Source: Sporisorium sorghi
Lineage: Eukaryota > Basidiomycota > Ustilaginomycetes > Ustilaginales > Ustilaginaceae
Length of the DNA stretch: 64,000 nucleotides
NCBI GenBank assembly: GCA_023212695.1
Contig: JALCCG010000004.1
Span: 62,001 to 126,000 of the forward strand
Direction: 5' to 3'
Both the position numbers and the translations under genes were made by a program. Below, in pieces: positions 1 through 9,131 of the stretch. The notes below the pieces were generated by a model. It saw nothing but the letters and a program-made list of their open reading frames with translations, was not told where the DNA came from and ran no database searches. Each line of letters starts with the position of its first letter. Position 1 is the first letter of the stretch.

Positions 1-591
1 CTCGAATGGAGCGACCTGCGGTCCGCACAGCTTTCGCAGCAATTTCCGCGCATTTCGTTCTGAAGGAAATAAGGCCTCCGGTAGAAAAGCTTTCATCATT
101 TTGCTCATAACCTCTAGCTGGCTCCCGGCAATGCTGCCGGCCATGCATACGATTTTTTCAACACGATCCGGTCGCATAAGGGCATAATGATAAGCGAGAT
201 AAGCTCCATAGGATACTCCTGCAATATATACGGAGTTGATCCGCAATGCCTCAAGGATTTCGTCCAGCCATTTCGCCTGATCAAATGGCTGACTGTAATT
301 GTCATTCGGTTCGCTTTTCCCTGAACCGCCGATGTTGTCAATTGCAATGACATAGAAGGTTTGGGACAGCTCTTCCATGTTATAGACCCACATCATGGCT
401 GCGTTATCTCCCGTCCCATGCAAGAGCAGCAGGGGAGGATTCTCCGATGAGCCTGCCGTTATAATGTGAGTGATGCCGTATGTCGTAGGAATGTTCTGTT
501 GTTCTAGGGGAACCGACAAGCCTGCCAATAATCGATCATAGGATTCATAGATGAGCCGTTGTCCATTCTCGGTTTTATAACGCGGTCGCAA
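1..591 (-). CDS. alpha/beta hydrolase, 3' end outside the window
   Basis: The reverse strand reads as one open frame from a TTG at 591 to the window edge (197 codons). The TTG sits 9 nt after a perfect GGAGGT, which decides the start. The translation has an HGTGDN oxyanion-hole loop near residue 60, then FYVIAIDNIGGSGKS, and the nucleophile elbow GVSYG, the usual layout of the alpha/beta hydrolase fold. The acid and histidine of the triad lie beyond the edge. The substrate cannot be told from this part. It is the first gene of its unit; nothing lies between it and the next gene at 821 but about 230 nt without a clear feature. Confidence 0.85.
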   Translation of the reverse strand, partial: MRPRYKTENGQRLIYESYDRLLAGLSVPLEQQNIPTTYGITHIITAGSSENPPLLLLHGTGDNAAMMWVYNMEELSQTFYVIAIDNIGGSGKSEPNDNYSQPFDQAKWLDEILEALRINSVYIAGVSYGAYLAYHYALMRPDRVEKIVCMAGSIAGSQLEVMSKMMKAFLPEALFPSERNARKLLRKLCGPQVAPFE

Positions 592-820
592 TCCCTGTCC
601 ACCTCCATGAAATTGAACTTAACTAACGATTTATCGCTATTCTTGTTGTTCATGGTGATGGGTGTAGATGCTGATCAATTCCTCCAGCTTATGTATCGTC
701 TTATATGGCTTGGCTTCAAGAGTGTCATCCCATGGTTCCCTATCTCTTGAACACCATATGGCTTGCAAGCCGCTCCGTGCTCCCTATCGCTTTTATTGTC
801 ATAGACCCCCCGCTTTCCCC

Positions 821-1348
821 CTACCTCGTTACGATCTCGTAACTCTTTACATAACCACGTTCATTCAAATAGATGAAGAGCTTCTCACTCTTGTAATCCA
901 TCCTACGCAATGCGCCAAGATCATACACCACTGTATCATCATCATCGTCAGCCCGATTGGCACTATCGCTGGCACCGAGGAGATCCATCACTTCCGCCGG
1001 GGTTAAGCCCACGAGGTTATGCTCCTGTAGAAAATCGTTCACCATCAGCGCACGCTGCTCAGGATAACCCACCCATCGATTGTAATCAAAACGCTGCAAC
1101 GACAGGTTGTAACTTAAGGCGTAGATTGAGAAAAATAGGAGCAGCACACCGATTATGACGGTAGACGCATAATGCTGCTTCAGAAACATGCTCCATGTTG
1201 TTCTGGATATCCGATACAGAATGAACAACAGCAGCAGTACGGGTAAGGACACCCACGATACCGATACAAAAGATAACGCAATATGATAATGATAGATTAA
1301 CCGGATAACAACTGCGGCGTAAATCACAACATATATTCCTACGACCAA
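821..1348 (-). CDS. membrane protein with C-terminal SmpA/OmlA-like domain
   Basis: The N-terminal half is hydrophobic (about three membrane segments: residues 2-17, 24-46 and 60-80). The C-terminal half has a signature of small BLIP/SmpA/OmlA-like domains (LVGLTPAEVMDLLG, later VVYDLGALRR and a final KSYEI). Function unknown; such domains are often lipoprotein or stress related. The start is a problem. The TTG at 1348 has no good Shine-Dalgarno, but the frame stays open upstream to 1420, and a perfect GGAGGT at 1409-1414 is followed 9 nt later by an in-frame ATC at 1399, which would give 17 more residues continuing the first membrane segment. Either a rare ATC start is used or the original start was lost. 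Confidence 0.7.
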   Translation of the reverse strand: MVVGIYVVIYAAVVIRLIYHYHIALSFVSVSWVSLPVLLLLFILYRISRTTWSMFLKQHYASTVIIGVLLLFFSIYALSYNLSLQRFDYNRWVGYPEQRALMVNDFLQEHNLVGLTPAEVMDLLGASDSANRADDDDDTVVYDLGALRRMDYKSEKLFIYLNERGYVKSYEIVTR

Positions 1349-1498
1349 CCCTAGAACGGCGGCATGCGAATTCCAGACGTACTTTCTATGATCTGCGATA
1401 CGTTGTGCACCTCCAAGCTATGTATTAACCCCAATTCTTACGGACTTTATTATCCAGATCAAACACAATTCCACCATATGCATACTCCGACCTCCAGC

Positions 1499-2047
1499 TC
1501 ATGGCCGTCGCTCCTCTAACAAACTACGCATTTCACGCTTCGATATAGATGTAATCTGGGCGATGTGATGGCGGTTATGCCATACGAATCGCTGCAGCGC
1601 GATATCAAGGGTAATGCTGCTAAGCACTTGGGTTCTCATGGTTCTTTGGAAATCCTCAGGCTTTAATTCCTTAAGCAAAATTAAGAAACGGAAATGAAGT
1701 GTTTCCAGCAGCGTAAGCGAGTTCTCAATGGGAACCTCTCTGTAATCACTCAGCTCCGCCCATAAATCCTCCCGGTACGAACTAGCTAAGGGTTCATCTT
1801 CGGTCAGCGCGCGTTTAAAACGCAAATAAGCGTTCATATCATTATCCGCCAAGTGGTGAATAATCTGCCGAATGCTCCACCCGCCCTCCCGATAAGAGGC
1901 ATCCAGTTCGGACGGAGTTAGGTTCATAATGATTTGCCGAAGGGTCGGTACGATAGCAGGAATCCGACCAATGAATTGCTGCCTTTCTTCCTTGGTGGGT
2001 TCTTCCTGAGGTGTAAACGAACCAATCGGATAACGGATGGCATCCAC
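1499..2047 (-). CDS. bstA: DinB-superfamily protein, BstA/YfiT type (probable bacillithiol transferase)
   Basis: A 182-residue protein that follows the pattern of Bacillus subtilis YfiT/BstA: RYPIGSFTPQEEPT at the N-terminus, GGWSIRQIIHHLADNDMNAYLRFK in the middle and FVWHNRHHIAQI near the end. The three histidines expected to bind metal are in IIHHLAD and HNRHHIAQI. BstA proteins are four-helix-bundle metalloenzymes that transfer bacillithiol to electrophiles. GTG at 2047 is preferred because it lies 10 nt after GGGAGG; the longer TTG start at 2065 would lie before that site. It is one of five DinB-superfamily genes in the window. Exact substrate is inferred from the family only. Confidence 0.85.
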   Translation of the reverse strand: MDAIRYPIGSFTPQEEPTKEERQQFIGRIPAIVPTLRQIIMNLTPSELDASYREGGWSIRQIIHHLADNDMNAYLRFKRALTEDEPLASSYREDLWAELSDYREVPIENSLTLLETLHFRFLILLKELKPEDFQRTMRTQVLSSITLDIALQRFVWHNRHHIAQITSISKREMRSLLEERRP

Positions 2048-2118
2048 TTTTATACATCCTCCCAACGTTTATGAACAACATTGACCAACGCAACAAGTTA
2101 AGACATATGAATATGCGC

Positions 2119-2342
2119 TTACCCGGAAGTTAGAATCAAAGGCGTGTTAAACAGGGCAAGCGAGTGACACACGCCATTCTCGAGGTTCTCCACGATCTGC
2201 GTCATAACCCCCATGGCTCGATCCGCCCTCCCGGAAAGCCCCATTTATCCTGTACCACGGGTTTGTTCTCCTGGATGATCAACACCTGATCTTCTTGAAA
2301 AAGAGTAATGCTTACCACAAGTACGATACCCTTCTTCGTCAT
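2119..2342 (-). pseudogene. Nudix hydrolase remnant
   Basis: The frame from ATG 2342 reads a good Nudix N-terminus and ends in KWGFPGGRIE, the beginning of the Nudix box. It then runs into PWGL and a stop at 2202, so the REXXEEXG half of the catalytic box is missing. In another frame a second stretch (ENGVCHSLALF...) stays open to a stop at 2119 and may be the original C-terminus. The simplest reading is an internal deletion of the middle of a roughly 140-residue Nudix gene with loss of frame. The catalytic glutamates are gone, so it should be inactive. Confidence 0.6.
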
Positions 2343-2394
2343 AGTCCCGTCCCCTACCTTTACACATGTTCTAAAATAAAGCCCCACCCTGACG

Positions 2395-3657
2395 TTATCC
2401 ACTCTTCTCCCTCATAATCATCCATTCGCGTCCAAAGGGGTCCCTAAAATCCAAAAACCACGCAAAACCCTCGTCCCGAATCTGTTCCATTCTTGCTCCG
2501 GCCGTGGACAGATAGGAATGCAGCTCTTCGATATCCCGATTGGTTCTGAATATAAATGAAGCCGCCGTCGTTAATTCCAATTCTCTTGTTTCGTCCACGC
2601 TCTCTAATAACAGATTGGGACTGTTGTAGAGCGTCAACATATAGAAGCCCTCATCCTGCATTAATATCTTGAAGCCTAAATACCGAGTGTACCAATCCGC
2701 CGCCAGCCCGATGGTATCCTTCGTGAAGATCATACGGATGTCATCCAGACGATCCAGCACAGGAATTGGGTCGGTCGACGTTTCATTATGATGTAAAGGA
2801 ACAGGTTTATAACCATTCTCAACATAGAGGGCTTCAACCTCACGCTCCCCGATGGCACGATTATAGATCCGCAGATCGTCCAAGCGCCCCTGAAAAAAGA
2901 AGTAAGGTTCATCGGTAGATTTTCTGCCCACATACATGGGTTCGTCAGGATAAGGTGTGAAGCTGCCTGATCGCTCGGCTGTGTGTTGGCCATTCACATA
3001 CATTCGGTAACGGGAGTCCTCATAGATCAGGACCACATGATACCAGTGTTCCTTCACAATCCTGGCATTCATCATCAGGTCCGGCTCCCGCAGGAAACCA
3101 TGGAACGTAATGTATTCATCCTTCGTGCTGAGCTGTAACGCCCGGTTCTGATCGTGACCATCCTGAGAGACAATCGCGCTATGCCATCCCCGCAGCACCT
3201 GATGTGCGTCATAATAACACCATACTGATATAGAGAAAGCATCCTTCGATAGCATTGGCGGTTTATCCATTTGAACATAGTCACTTCTGCCGTTCAGCGT
3301 TAAAGCTCCACCCTTCCTGCCGAAGCGGTCGGTACCATACTCCCCGCCCTCCAGCCGTCCATGATGCCCCTCCCCGCTGGTATCCCGCACATCACCGTCG
3401 AACAAATATTCCAGAACAAGGCCGCTTCGTAAATCGATAGGATGTACGGATCTGCCAAATATCTCGTCAATCGTGGTTCCAAATACATCCGCCAGCAGTG
3501 GTATATGGATGATGTCCGGGCAAGTTTGCCCATTCTCCCATTTACTTACCGCTTGATAACTGACACCCAGCCTATTAGCCAATTGCTCCTGTGTCATACC
3601 AAGCTGTTTTCGCAGCCTGACGATATTGTTGCCCATCACGTTGTTTGCCTGATTCAT
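2395..3657 (-). CDS. XRE-type HTH protein fused to LamG-like and VOC/glyoxalase domains
   Basis: A 420-residue chain with three different folds. Residues 10-68 are an XRE/Cro HTH (NNIVRLRKQLGMTQEQLANR, VSYQAVSKWENG). Residues about 78-285 look like a concanavalin-like LamG jelly roll (LVLEYLFDGDVRDTSGEG..., then SISVWCYY, WYHVVLIYED, MYVNGQ, GRLDDLRIYNRAI). Residues about 305-420 look like a VOC (glyoxalase/bleomycin) domain (MIFTKDTIGLAADWYTRYLG ... FLDFRDPFGREWMIM). There is no signal peptide or membrane segment, so it is likely cytoplasmic, unusual for LamG. ATG 3657 follows GAGGTG by 11 nt and is preferred to the upstream in-frame start. A sugar- or small-ligand-sensing regulator is a reasonable guess; target and ligand are unknown. 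Confidence 0.85.
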   Translation of the reverse strand: MNQANNVMGNNIVRLRKQLGMTQEQLANRLGVSYQAVSKWENGQTCPDIIHIPLLADVFGTTIDEIFGRSVHPIDLRSGLVLEYLFDGDVRDTSGEGHHGRLEGGEYGTDRFGRKGGALTLNGRSDYVQMDKPPMLSKDAFSISVWCYYDAHQVLRGWHSAIVSQDGHDQNRALQLSTKDEYITFHGFLREPDLMMNARIVKEHWYHVVLIYEDSRYRMYVNGQHTAERSGSFTPYPDEPMYVGRKSTDEPYFFFQGRLDDLRIYNRAIGEREVEALYVENGYKPVPLHHNETSTDPIPVLDRLDDIRMIFTKDTIGLAADWYTRYLGFKILMQDEGFYMLTLYNSPNLLLESVDETRELELTTAASFIFRTNRDIEELHSYLSTAGARMEQIRDEGFAWFLDFRDPFGREWMIMREKSG

Positions 3658-3827
3658 GAATCCAAGATCACCTCGTTCTCCATGAGATGCATCTAATATA
3701 AACCAATCTTTAACCAAAAAGTATAACGCAGCAGTAGAACGCCGGTTCCTGATATTCAACCTCCGGTTGAGTCGATTATTACTCTCGGCTTAACTTTAGT
3801 TTATTGACCTCAGACCCTTGCAAAATT

Positions 3828-4190
3828 CTATTCAAATCTTCGTCTGTTCCGCGTTGCCTCATCAAGCCATGAGATAAGTCCCAGCTTGCTAACGTACATT
3901 TCATTTTGTACTACTATATAAGGAAAAGGCATACCTTCTGATGCTCCCTGCTCTCTTAGCGCATTGTCGGATGAAATGATGCTCTTCACCTGATACTCGG
4001 TAAGGTTCAAGAACTCCGCTGTTTGTTCAAGAGTCATTAACGGAGGATCGGTTTGCACAGAATCAGCTCCTTCTGTAACGGCAGGCACATACTTTGAATC
4101 CTCAGCACCCTGAAGGATGAAACTGGCGGCAACGATGGATATTGCGATAATCAAAGAACTGATCAATGCGCTGTAATTCAATGACTTCAA
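3828..4190 (-). CDS. membrane-anchored excisionase-like HTH protein
   Basis: A 120-residue protein with one N-terminal membrane helix (residues 6-27), an acidic linker and a C-terminal excisionase/MerR-like winged helix (LMTLEQTAEFLNLTEYQVKS ... PFPYIVVQNEMYVSKLGLISWLDEATRNR). The start is TTG at 4190, 5 nt after GAGGTGAT. Proteins of this plan occur in Bacillales, but their role is not established. The helix-turn-helix would face the cytoplasm only if the anchor is a signal-anchor with the C-terminus inside. It lies alone, divergent from the EEP gene. Confidence 0.7.
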   Translation of the reverse strand: MKSLNYSALISSLIIAISIVAASFILQGAEDSKYVPAVTEGADSVQTDPPLMTLEQTAEFLNLTEYQVKSIISSDNALREQGASEGMPFPYIVVQNEMYVSKLGLISWLDEATRNRRRFE

Positions 4191-4402
4191 ATCTTATCAC
4201 CTCGATTCCTCCATATATTCCGTATACGCTCACCCATTTCCTCCACGAACATCCAAAACCAAAGCAAAAACCTAAAATATTGTAAATACGCTGCCTGCCA
4301 GAAATAGGTTATGATATGGGCAAATCAGGAAGGGAGGACAGCAGGATACATCTAATTTTTAGAAGATTTACAAGTCTCGCACATGACAAAGGAGGAACCC
4401 TT

Positions 4403-5887
4403 ATGAGAATTCCCAAAATCACCAGCCTGTTCATGATGCTTACATTTCTGACAACAACGTCTCTCTCCGCTGCCAGTGAGCCGGCAGGCACTGCTGAAAC
4501 TTCATCAGGTCCGCTGCGGATCATGAGTTTTAACCTGCGCTATGCTGCGAATGATGATCAGCCATGGGAGAACCGGCGACCGGTCATGAGGAACTTGATA
4601 TTAGAGAATCAACCGGATGTCATCGGAACTCAGGAAGGCCTTCACCGCCAAATCGTTGATTTGGAGAACGACCTCCCGGGATATGGCCGAATCGGAGTTG
4701 GCCGCGAAGGCGGGGAGTTCGGAGAATATATGGCTGTTTTTTATAAAATGGATCGGCTTAAGCCTTTGGAGCAGTCGCACTTTTGGCTGTCGGACACCCC
4801 GCAGATCATCAGCTCTGCAAGCTGGGGAAATCAGATCCCGCGCATGGTAACCTGGGTCCGCTTCCAGGACCTGAGGAACGGCAAAACCTTTTATATGGTA
4901 AACACGCATCTGGATCATCAATCCGAGGTTTCCCGGCAGAAGAGCGCAGCGCTCATTATCGATAAAATGAAGGGCTTTGCACTAGATATCCCCGTGGTTA
5001 TGACGGGCGATTTCAATACCGTTCCGGGAAGCGATACGTATTCTATTTTTACAAGCAATGGGCTGTCGGATGGACACATCACCGCCAAGAAGCATACTAA
5101 CGATGACCTGGGGACCTTCCATAATTACAAGGACCCTACGGGTGGCGGCAGCGGTAACCGGATTGACTGGATTCTGCATAGCACGGGATGGAATGTCCTG
5201 CACAGCGAGATTATTAATTACAATGAGGAGGGGCAATACCCAAGCGACCATTATCCGATCATGATCAAGGGCACGCTGCAGAAGACCAACAAAACCACGG
5301 AGGAAACAGTACCCAAGCTCCCTTTGACCACCGCCCTGCACATCACGGAAGTCGTGGCTAACTCCAGCGATCAAGGCAATTACAATTATGTGGAGATTTA
5401 CAATCCCCATGACCGGGAGATCGATCTGGAAGGGTACCAAATCTACTATTATTACGACCCTGCTCTTCCATTCGACAAATCGAAGTCCAACCGCTGGACG
5501 ATTGCAAAGGACCGATACAGCACGGACACCATCATTCGTCCCAACGAAACCAAGGTCATCTGGATCAAGAAGCAGCCTTGCTGTTATGACCTGAGCAGGG
5601 AGCAGTTCCTTGCCAGCTATAACGCGAATGAGAACGACCTCTCGCCTTCTCAGCTGCTTGCCGTCTTCACGCCGGGCAACAATCAGGGATTGAACGGCAC
5701 CTCCACCAGTGGACGCTCGTTAGGTATTTCATCCCCTTCGGGTACGCATCTGGTCGGAGTGCAATTCAATAACGGGCAGCTGGATGCCGGCGTCAACGAA
5801 TCGATCACCTACCTGGAGCCTCTGCCGCTTACCAGCATCATGCAGAAAAAGGAGACTCACCAAGCCCCTTCGCCTGGTCAGCCTTAA
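4403..5887 (+). CDS. secreted endonuclease/exonuclease/phosphatase-family protein with lamin-tail-like domain
   Basis: ATG 4403 follows GGAGG by 7 nt; the longer open frame upstream lacks a signal peptide, so the shorter start is chosen. Residues 1-25 are a signal peptide. Residues 37-292 contain the whole EEP catalytic set: IMSFNLRY, TQEG (E78), YMAVFYK, VNTHLDH, TGDFNT (D203, N205) and SDHYPI (D282, H283). These are metal-dependent phosphodiesterases of DNase I/exonuclease III fold. From about residue 315 to the end there is a lamin-tail-like beta-sandwich (LHITEVVANS, NYVEIYNPHDREIDLEGYQI). It probably acts outside the cell on nucleic acids or phosphate esters; the substrate is unknown. 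Confidence 0.85.
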   Translation: MRIPKITSLFMMLTFLTTTSLSAASEPAGTAETSSGPLRIMSFNLRYAANDDQPWENRRPVMRNLILENQPDVIGTQEGLHRQIVDLENDLPGYGRIGVGREGGEFGEYMAVFYKMDRLKPLEQSHFWLSDTPQIISSASWGNQIPRMVTWVRFQDLRNGKTFYMVNTHLDHQSEVSRQKSAALIIDKMKGFALDIPVVMTGDFNTVPGSDTYSIFTSNGLSDGHITAKKHTNDDLGTFHNYKDPTGGGSGNRIDWILHSTGWNVLHSEIINYNEEGQYPSDHYPIMIKGTLQKTNKTTEETVPKLPLTTALHITEVVANSSDQGNYNYVEIYNPHDREIDLEGYQIYYYYDPALPFDKSKSNRWTIAKDRYSTDTIIRPNETKVIWIKKQPCCYDLSREQFLASYNANENDLSPSQLLAVFTPGNNQGLNGTSTSGRSLGISSPSGTHLVGVQFNNGQLDAGVNESITYLEPLPLTSIMQKKETHQAPSPGQP

Positions 5888-5919
5888 AATGATTATGAAG
5901 ATCACTCAAACCTTCCATG

Positions 5920-5956
5920 AACCTTCCGTATCACAAGGGGTATGGAAGGTTTTCTT
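5920..5956 (+). terminator. probable terminator of the EEP gene
   Basis: AACCTTCC at 5920 pairs with GGAAGGTT at 5944, followed by TTTCTT. The loop is long (16 nt), so strength is uncertain. Confidence 0.5.
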
Positions 5957-6103
5957 AGGTAATTCAACTTATACCATTTAGTTCCATGTAATTAATTCAT
6001 CCTATTTATGTTATAATATATTACATATATATTGTTAATTCTCATAATTCCGATGTATAATGCTGCTAGATTGATATTATACATACGAGTTAGGGGAGAT
6101 AAT

Positions 6104-7672
6104 ATGCCATTAATGAGAACAACAACGCGTAGATCACTAACTGTTGCTTTATGCAGCCTCTCTTTGTTGACAGCTGTACCCGCACATGCCGCAGGGAATA
6201 CGTCGTTTCCTATCCTGCAATCCGTTAGCAAAGATCAGATCAAAGCGGATTATTATGTTCCCAGTTCCCTGGAGAACATCAGCTGGGGGTTTCTGCCGAA
6301 TCGGGACAGCAAATCCATCCTGACTGTCTCCTCCGGCAGCACCATCACTTTTGATACATTATCCCATGAGGGAATTCTCGAAGACCAAGGACGGGATCCG
6401 GAGAAGTATTTTGCTTCATTCGGTATCCAGCCGGATCAGGTGCTTAATGATGCTAAAGCGATTGCCGCATCTGATCTTCCGCATGATTTTGACGCAGATG
6501 GTCCGCATGTGGTAACGGGGCCCATCGACATTCAGGGGGCTGAGCCTGGTGACGTATTGAAGGTTGAAGTGCTGTCTCTTACTCCCCGAGTTCCCTATGG
6601 CGTCATTTCCAATCGGCATTACAAGGGCGCACTTCCCGGTGAATATCCAGAGAATGAGGGGCGCAAGGAAGGAGCAAACGCGTCGAATCCCGAGTTATAT
6701 CAAAATATATCCAAATTTACACCGGTAGAAGAAATCAACGGCAAGCTCTATGGCGTGCTTCCCATTGAAAAGGGCGGCCAGGTGCGCTTTCCCCTTAAAC
6801 CTTTCATGGGCCTTATGGGCGTGGCGCCAGATACCAGCGAAAAAGTAAGCAGTGTCCCGCCGATCGAAACGGGAGGGAATATCGATATCAACGAGCTCGG
6901 TGTCGGCTCGACCCTGTATCTGCCGATCCAGGTTAAAGGCGGACTCTTCTATACCGGAGATCCTCACTTTGCACAAGGAGACGGCGAAGTCGCATTGACT
7001 GCGATGGAGGCTTCCCTTCGCGGTACCTTCCGATTAACTGTGCTAAAGCCGGGAGATCCCTCCCTTCCGCGAGCCGAGCTCAAGCAGCCTTTTGCCGAAA
7101 CCGAGGATTACTGGATTCCCGTCGGTCTTGACGCAGATCTGGATGAGGCCATGAAGGAAGCGGTACGTGAAGCGCTTGGTTTCCTGAATGAGAAGCTTGG
7201 AATGGATCGCGCAACAGCCTATGCTTACATGAGTGCCGCCACGGACTACGAAGTCTCCCAGGTTGTGGACAAAACGAAGGGAATACATGCCCTCATCCAT
7301 AAGAGGCATTTCATCAACAATCTCAAGCTCTCCATCGCCATCCATGGCTCCACCCTGCCTTCCTCCATCATTAATGACGAGTTCTACGTTCCCCTTCGCT
7401 CGGTGGCTGAGGGTTTGGGATATGAAGTGAAGTGGGACCCTAAGAAATATGCCGCCCTTGCTTCAGCCGACGGCAAGACTGTGACGATCCCGATCGGGCA
7501 GGCTATCTTTGAAATGGATGGCAAGGCGGTCTACAACAGCGATGCCGCAATGATGAAGGACGGCGTCACCCTGATTCCGATCCGGAGTATTCCCGTTCTA
7601 TTTGGAGCCCATGTGAACTGGACCACCAGCGGGAATGAGCTGAAGGCCAGCGTAACCCCTGCGCTGGATTGA
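6104..7672 (+). CDS. secreted acetamidase/formamidase-family protein with copper-amine-oxidase-like C-terminal domain
   Basis: ATG 6104 lies just after GGGGAG. A signal peptide ends near residue 29 (AHAAG). Residues 45-400 match the acetamidase/formamidase (FmdA) family: ITFDTLSHEG, PHVVTGPIDIQGAEPGD, NRHYKGALPG and the hallmark GDPHFAQGDGE at 285-295. Family members hydrolyse formamide or short amides to ammonia and are normally cytoplasmic. Residues about 430-522 are a copper-amine-oxidase N-terminal-like domain (FYVPLRSVAEGLGYEVKWD), common on secreted Paenibacillus proteins and probably a wall-interacting or structural module. The combination suggests an exported amidase. A TATAAT at 6012-6017 may be the -10 of its promoter, with no good -35 seen. 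Confidence 0.85.
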   Translation: MPLMRTTTRRSLTVALCSLSLLTAVPAHAAGNTSFPILQSVSKDQIKADYYVPSSLENISWGFLPNRDSKSILTVSSGSTITFDTLSHEGILEDQGRDPEKYFASFGIQPDQVLNDAKAIAASDLPHDFDADGPHVVTGPIDIQGAEPGDVLKVEVLSLTPRVPYGVISNRHYKGALPGEYPENEGRKEGANASNPELYQNISKFTPVEEINGKLYGVLPIEKGGQVRFPLKPFMGLMGVAPDTSEKVSSVPPIETGGNIDINELGVGSTLYLPIQVKGGLFYTGDPHFAQGDGEVALTAMEASLRGTFRLTVLKPGDPSLPRAELKQPFAETEDYWIPVGLDADLDEAMKEAVREALGFLNEKLGMDRATAYAYMSAATDYEVSQVVDKTKGIHALIHKRHFINNLKLSIAIHGSTLPSSIINDEFYVPLRSVAEGLGYEVKWDPKKYAALASADGKTVTIPIGQAIFEMDGKAVYNSDAAMMKDGVTLIPIRSIPVLFGAHVNWTTSGNELKASVTPALD

Positions 7673-7707
7673 TTTCATTTTTTCTTAGTTGAATATTTCT
7701 CAATTCA

Positions 7708-7752
7708 AAAAGTCCCCCTAAACAGCTGGACACGCCAGCTAAGGGGGACTTT
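7708..7752. terminator. bidirectional terminator between convergent genes
   Basis: AAAGTCCCCCT...AGGGGGACTTT with an inner AGCTGG/CCAGCT stem: a near-perfect hairpin with A/T-rich ends on both sides, between genes ending at 7672 (+) and 7757 (-). Confidence 0.9.
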
Positions 7753-7756
7753 CATG

Positions 7757-8230
7757 TTAAATCGATGTGGATTTATATTGGACCTCTAAACACTGTTTGG
7801 CGATATAAAAAATTTGACCCATATGCTCCGAGTAATGCGTGGCGCATTGATGCAGAATATCCAGATTCGTTCTCTCCGTCCCCCTTACCGATTGAACCTG
7901 TTCAAAATCGTCATTCGACATGGAGCTTACTGTGTCTATAAGGAACTGGAACCGGTTCTTCACGATTTGGATCAAATCATCCCGGCTTACAAACGTCTGG
8001 GTCAATTCTTCCTCCCGGTTCCGCATAACGTCTTGATGCAGAATCCCCTTCGTTACTCGCTCCTTCATATTGCCATCGATATGCCTGATCAGCGTAGATA
8101 TGCTTAAACTTGAAGGTCTTGGCCTCCAATTGACTTGCTCATCGTTCAACTGCACCAGCACTTTGAGCGTACGGCTGCGGATGTTGTCGAACTTCGTAAT
8201 CAGCCATTGTCGGTTGAAATCATGATCCAT
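7757..8230 (-). CDS. DinB-superfamily protein, DUF1572 type
   Basis: About 157 residues. It opens with FNRQWLITKFDNIRSRTLKV, has WRPRPSSLSISTLIRHIDGN in the middle and ends with ILHQCATHYSEHMGQIFYIAK. The histidines in LIRHIDG, THYSEH and the alpha-helical pattern fit the DinB/DUF1572 four-helix bundle with a three-histidine metal site. Two in-frame ATGs exist; the one at 8230 has AAGGAG at a normal distance (9 nt), the one at 8236 is too close. Molecular function unknown; second of five DinB-like genes in the window. It converges on the formamidase gene. Confidence 0.8.
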   Translation of the reverse strand: MDHDFNRQWLITKFDNIRSRTLKVLVQLNDEQVNWRPRPSSLSISTLIRHIDGNMKERVTKGILHQDVMRNREEELTQTFVSRDDLIQIVKNRFQFLIDTVSSMSNDDFEQVQSVRGTERTNLDILHQCATHYSEHMGQIFYIAKQCLEVQYKSTSI

Positions 8231-8271
8231 ATCCATTCACTCCTTATCAGGTATGATAAAAGATCTTTGTT

Positions 8272-8949
8272 TCATGCCTTCGTTGCCTTCCATATATATT
8301 TGAGCTCACGGATCCCCAGCCGCCCATCGATCTGATTCTCCCGTATCTTGGCTTCAAGCTCACCCTTTCGTTCCGGCAAGGTGAAATCGGGATTACCAGG
8401 CGTATCCGACAAATTTAATGCAAATTCAACCCCACTCGGGAAGTAAGTTACCGCTTCATTAAATTCTTCAATCGTTACATCAACGTAGCCATTCTCGGAC
8501 AATCGTCTTCTCACGTCAGTCACATCAGTATGTATGCCGAAGATGGTTCCGCCAGAACACAGAATTCGCGGATGCTCCAGGATGGAGGTTGGACCCCGCC
8601 GATCATAGATGAAATCAAACTGGCCATCATGAAAAGGCAGCTCCGCCTTCGTGGTGGCATACACAAATTCAACATTACCGATTCCGCTGGATTCCAGTAG
8701 GGATTGGGATATTCGAATCATCTCAGCGGAGTTGTCAAAACCTGTGATTTGCTCTGCATATCTGGACATCTTGAGCGTGAATTCACCATGTCCGCAGCCT
8801 GCATCCAGCACCGAACGAAATGTTGGCAGCATCTCTACCAATCGCTCCTCGTACACGTCCTCAGCCGACCTTCCGACCACCGTGTATTTCGCTCTTCCTT
8901 GGTATCCACCGTTCCGGCGTGCGATCATGTCGTACCAATCTATTCCCAT
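8272..8949 (-). CDS. class I SAM-dependent methyltransferase
   Basis: A 225-residue protein with the Rossmann methyltransferase motif I at VLDAGCGHGEF (about residue 47), motif II at ITGFDNSAEMIRIS and a motif IV-like stretch FDFIYDRRGPTSIL. ATG 8949 follows GGAGGAGGG. The C-terminal third (FTLPERKGELEAKIRENQID) resembles family members of unknown substrate. It is separated from the DinB gene by about 40 nt, so the two may be cotranscribed. Confidence 0.85.
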   Translation of the reverse strand: MGIDWYDMIARRNGGYQGRAKYTVVGRSAEDVYEERLVEMLPTFRSVLDAGCGHGEFTLKMSRYAEQITGFDNSAEMIRISQSLLESSGIGNVEFVYATTKAELPFHDGQFDFIYDRRGPTSILEHPRILCSGGTIFGIHTDVTDVRRRLSENGYVDVTIEEFNEAVTYFPSGVEFALNLSDTPGNPDFTLPERKGELEAKIRENQIDGRLGIRELKYIWKATKA

Positions 8950-9131
8950 GCGTTCCCTCCTCCGTCATCAGATGCAATCCTATTTAAAGATAGCAGAATC
9001 CTGTTGTTATATGAATAAGCAGAAATACTCACTTGATCTAATGGCTTAAAATATTACCATTTTGAATGATAAAGTCAACGGCCACTCTTCTATTAAAAAT
9101 CCCTGAATAGGTCTTTCGTAATAAAAAACAA

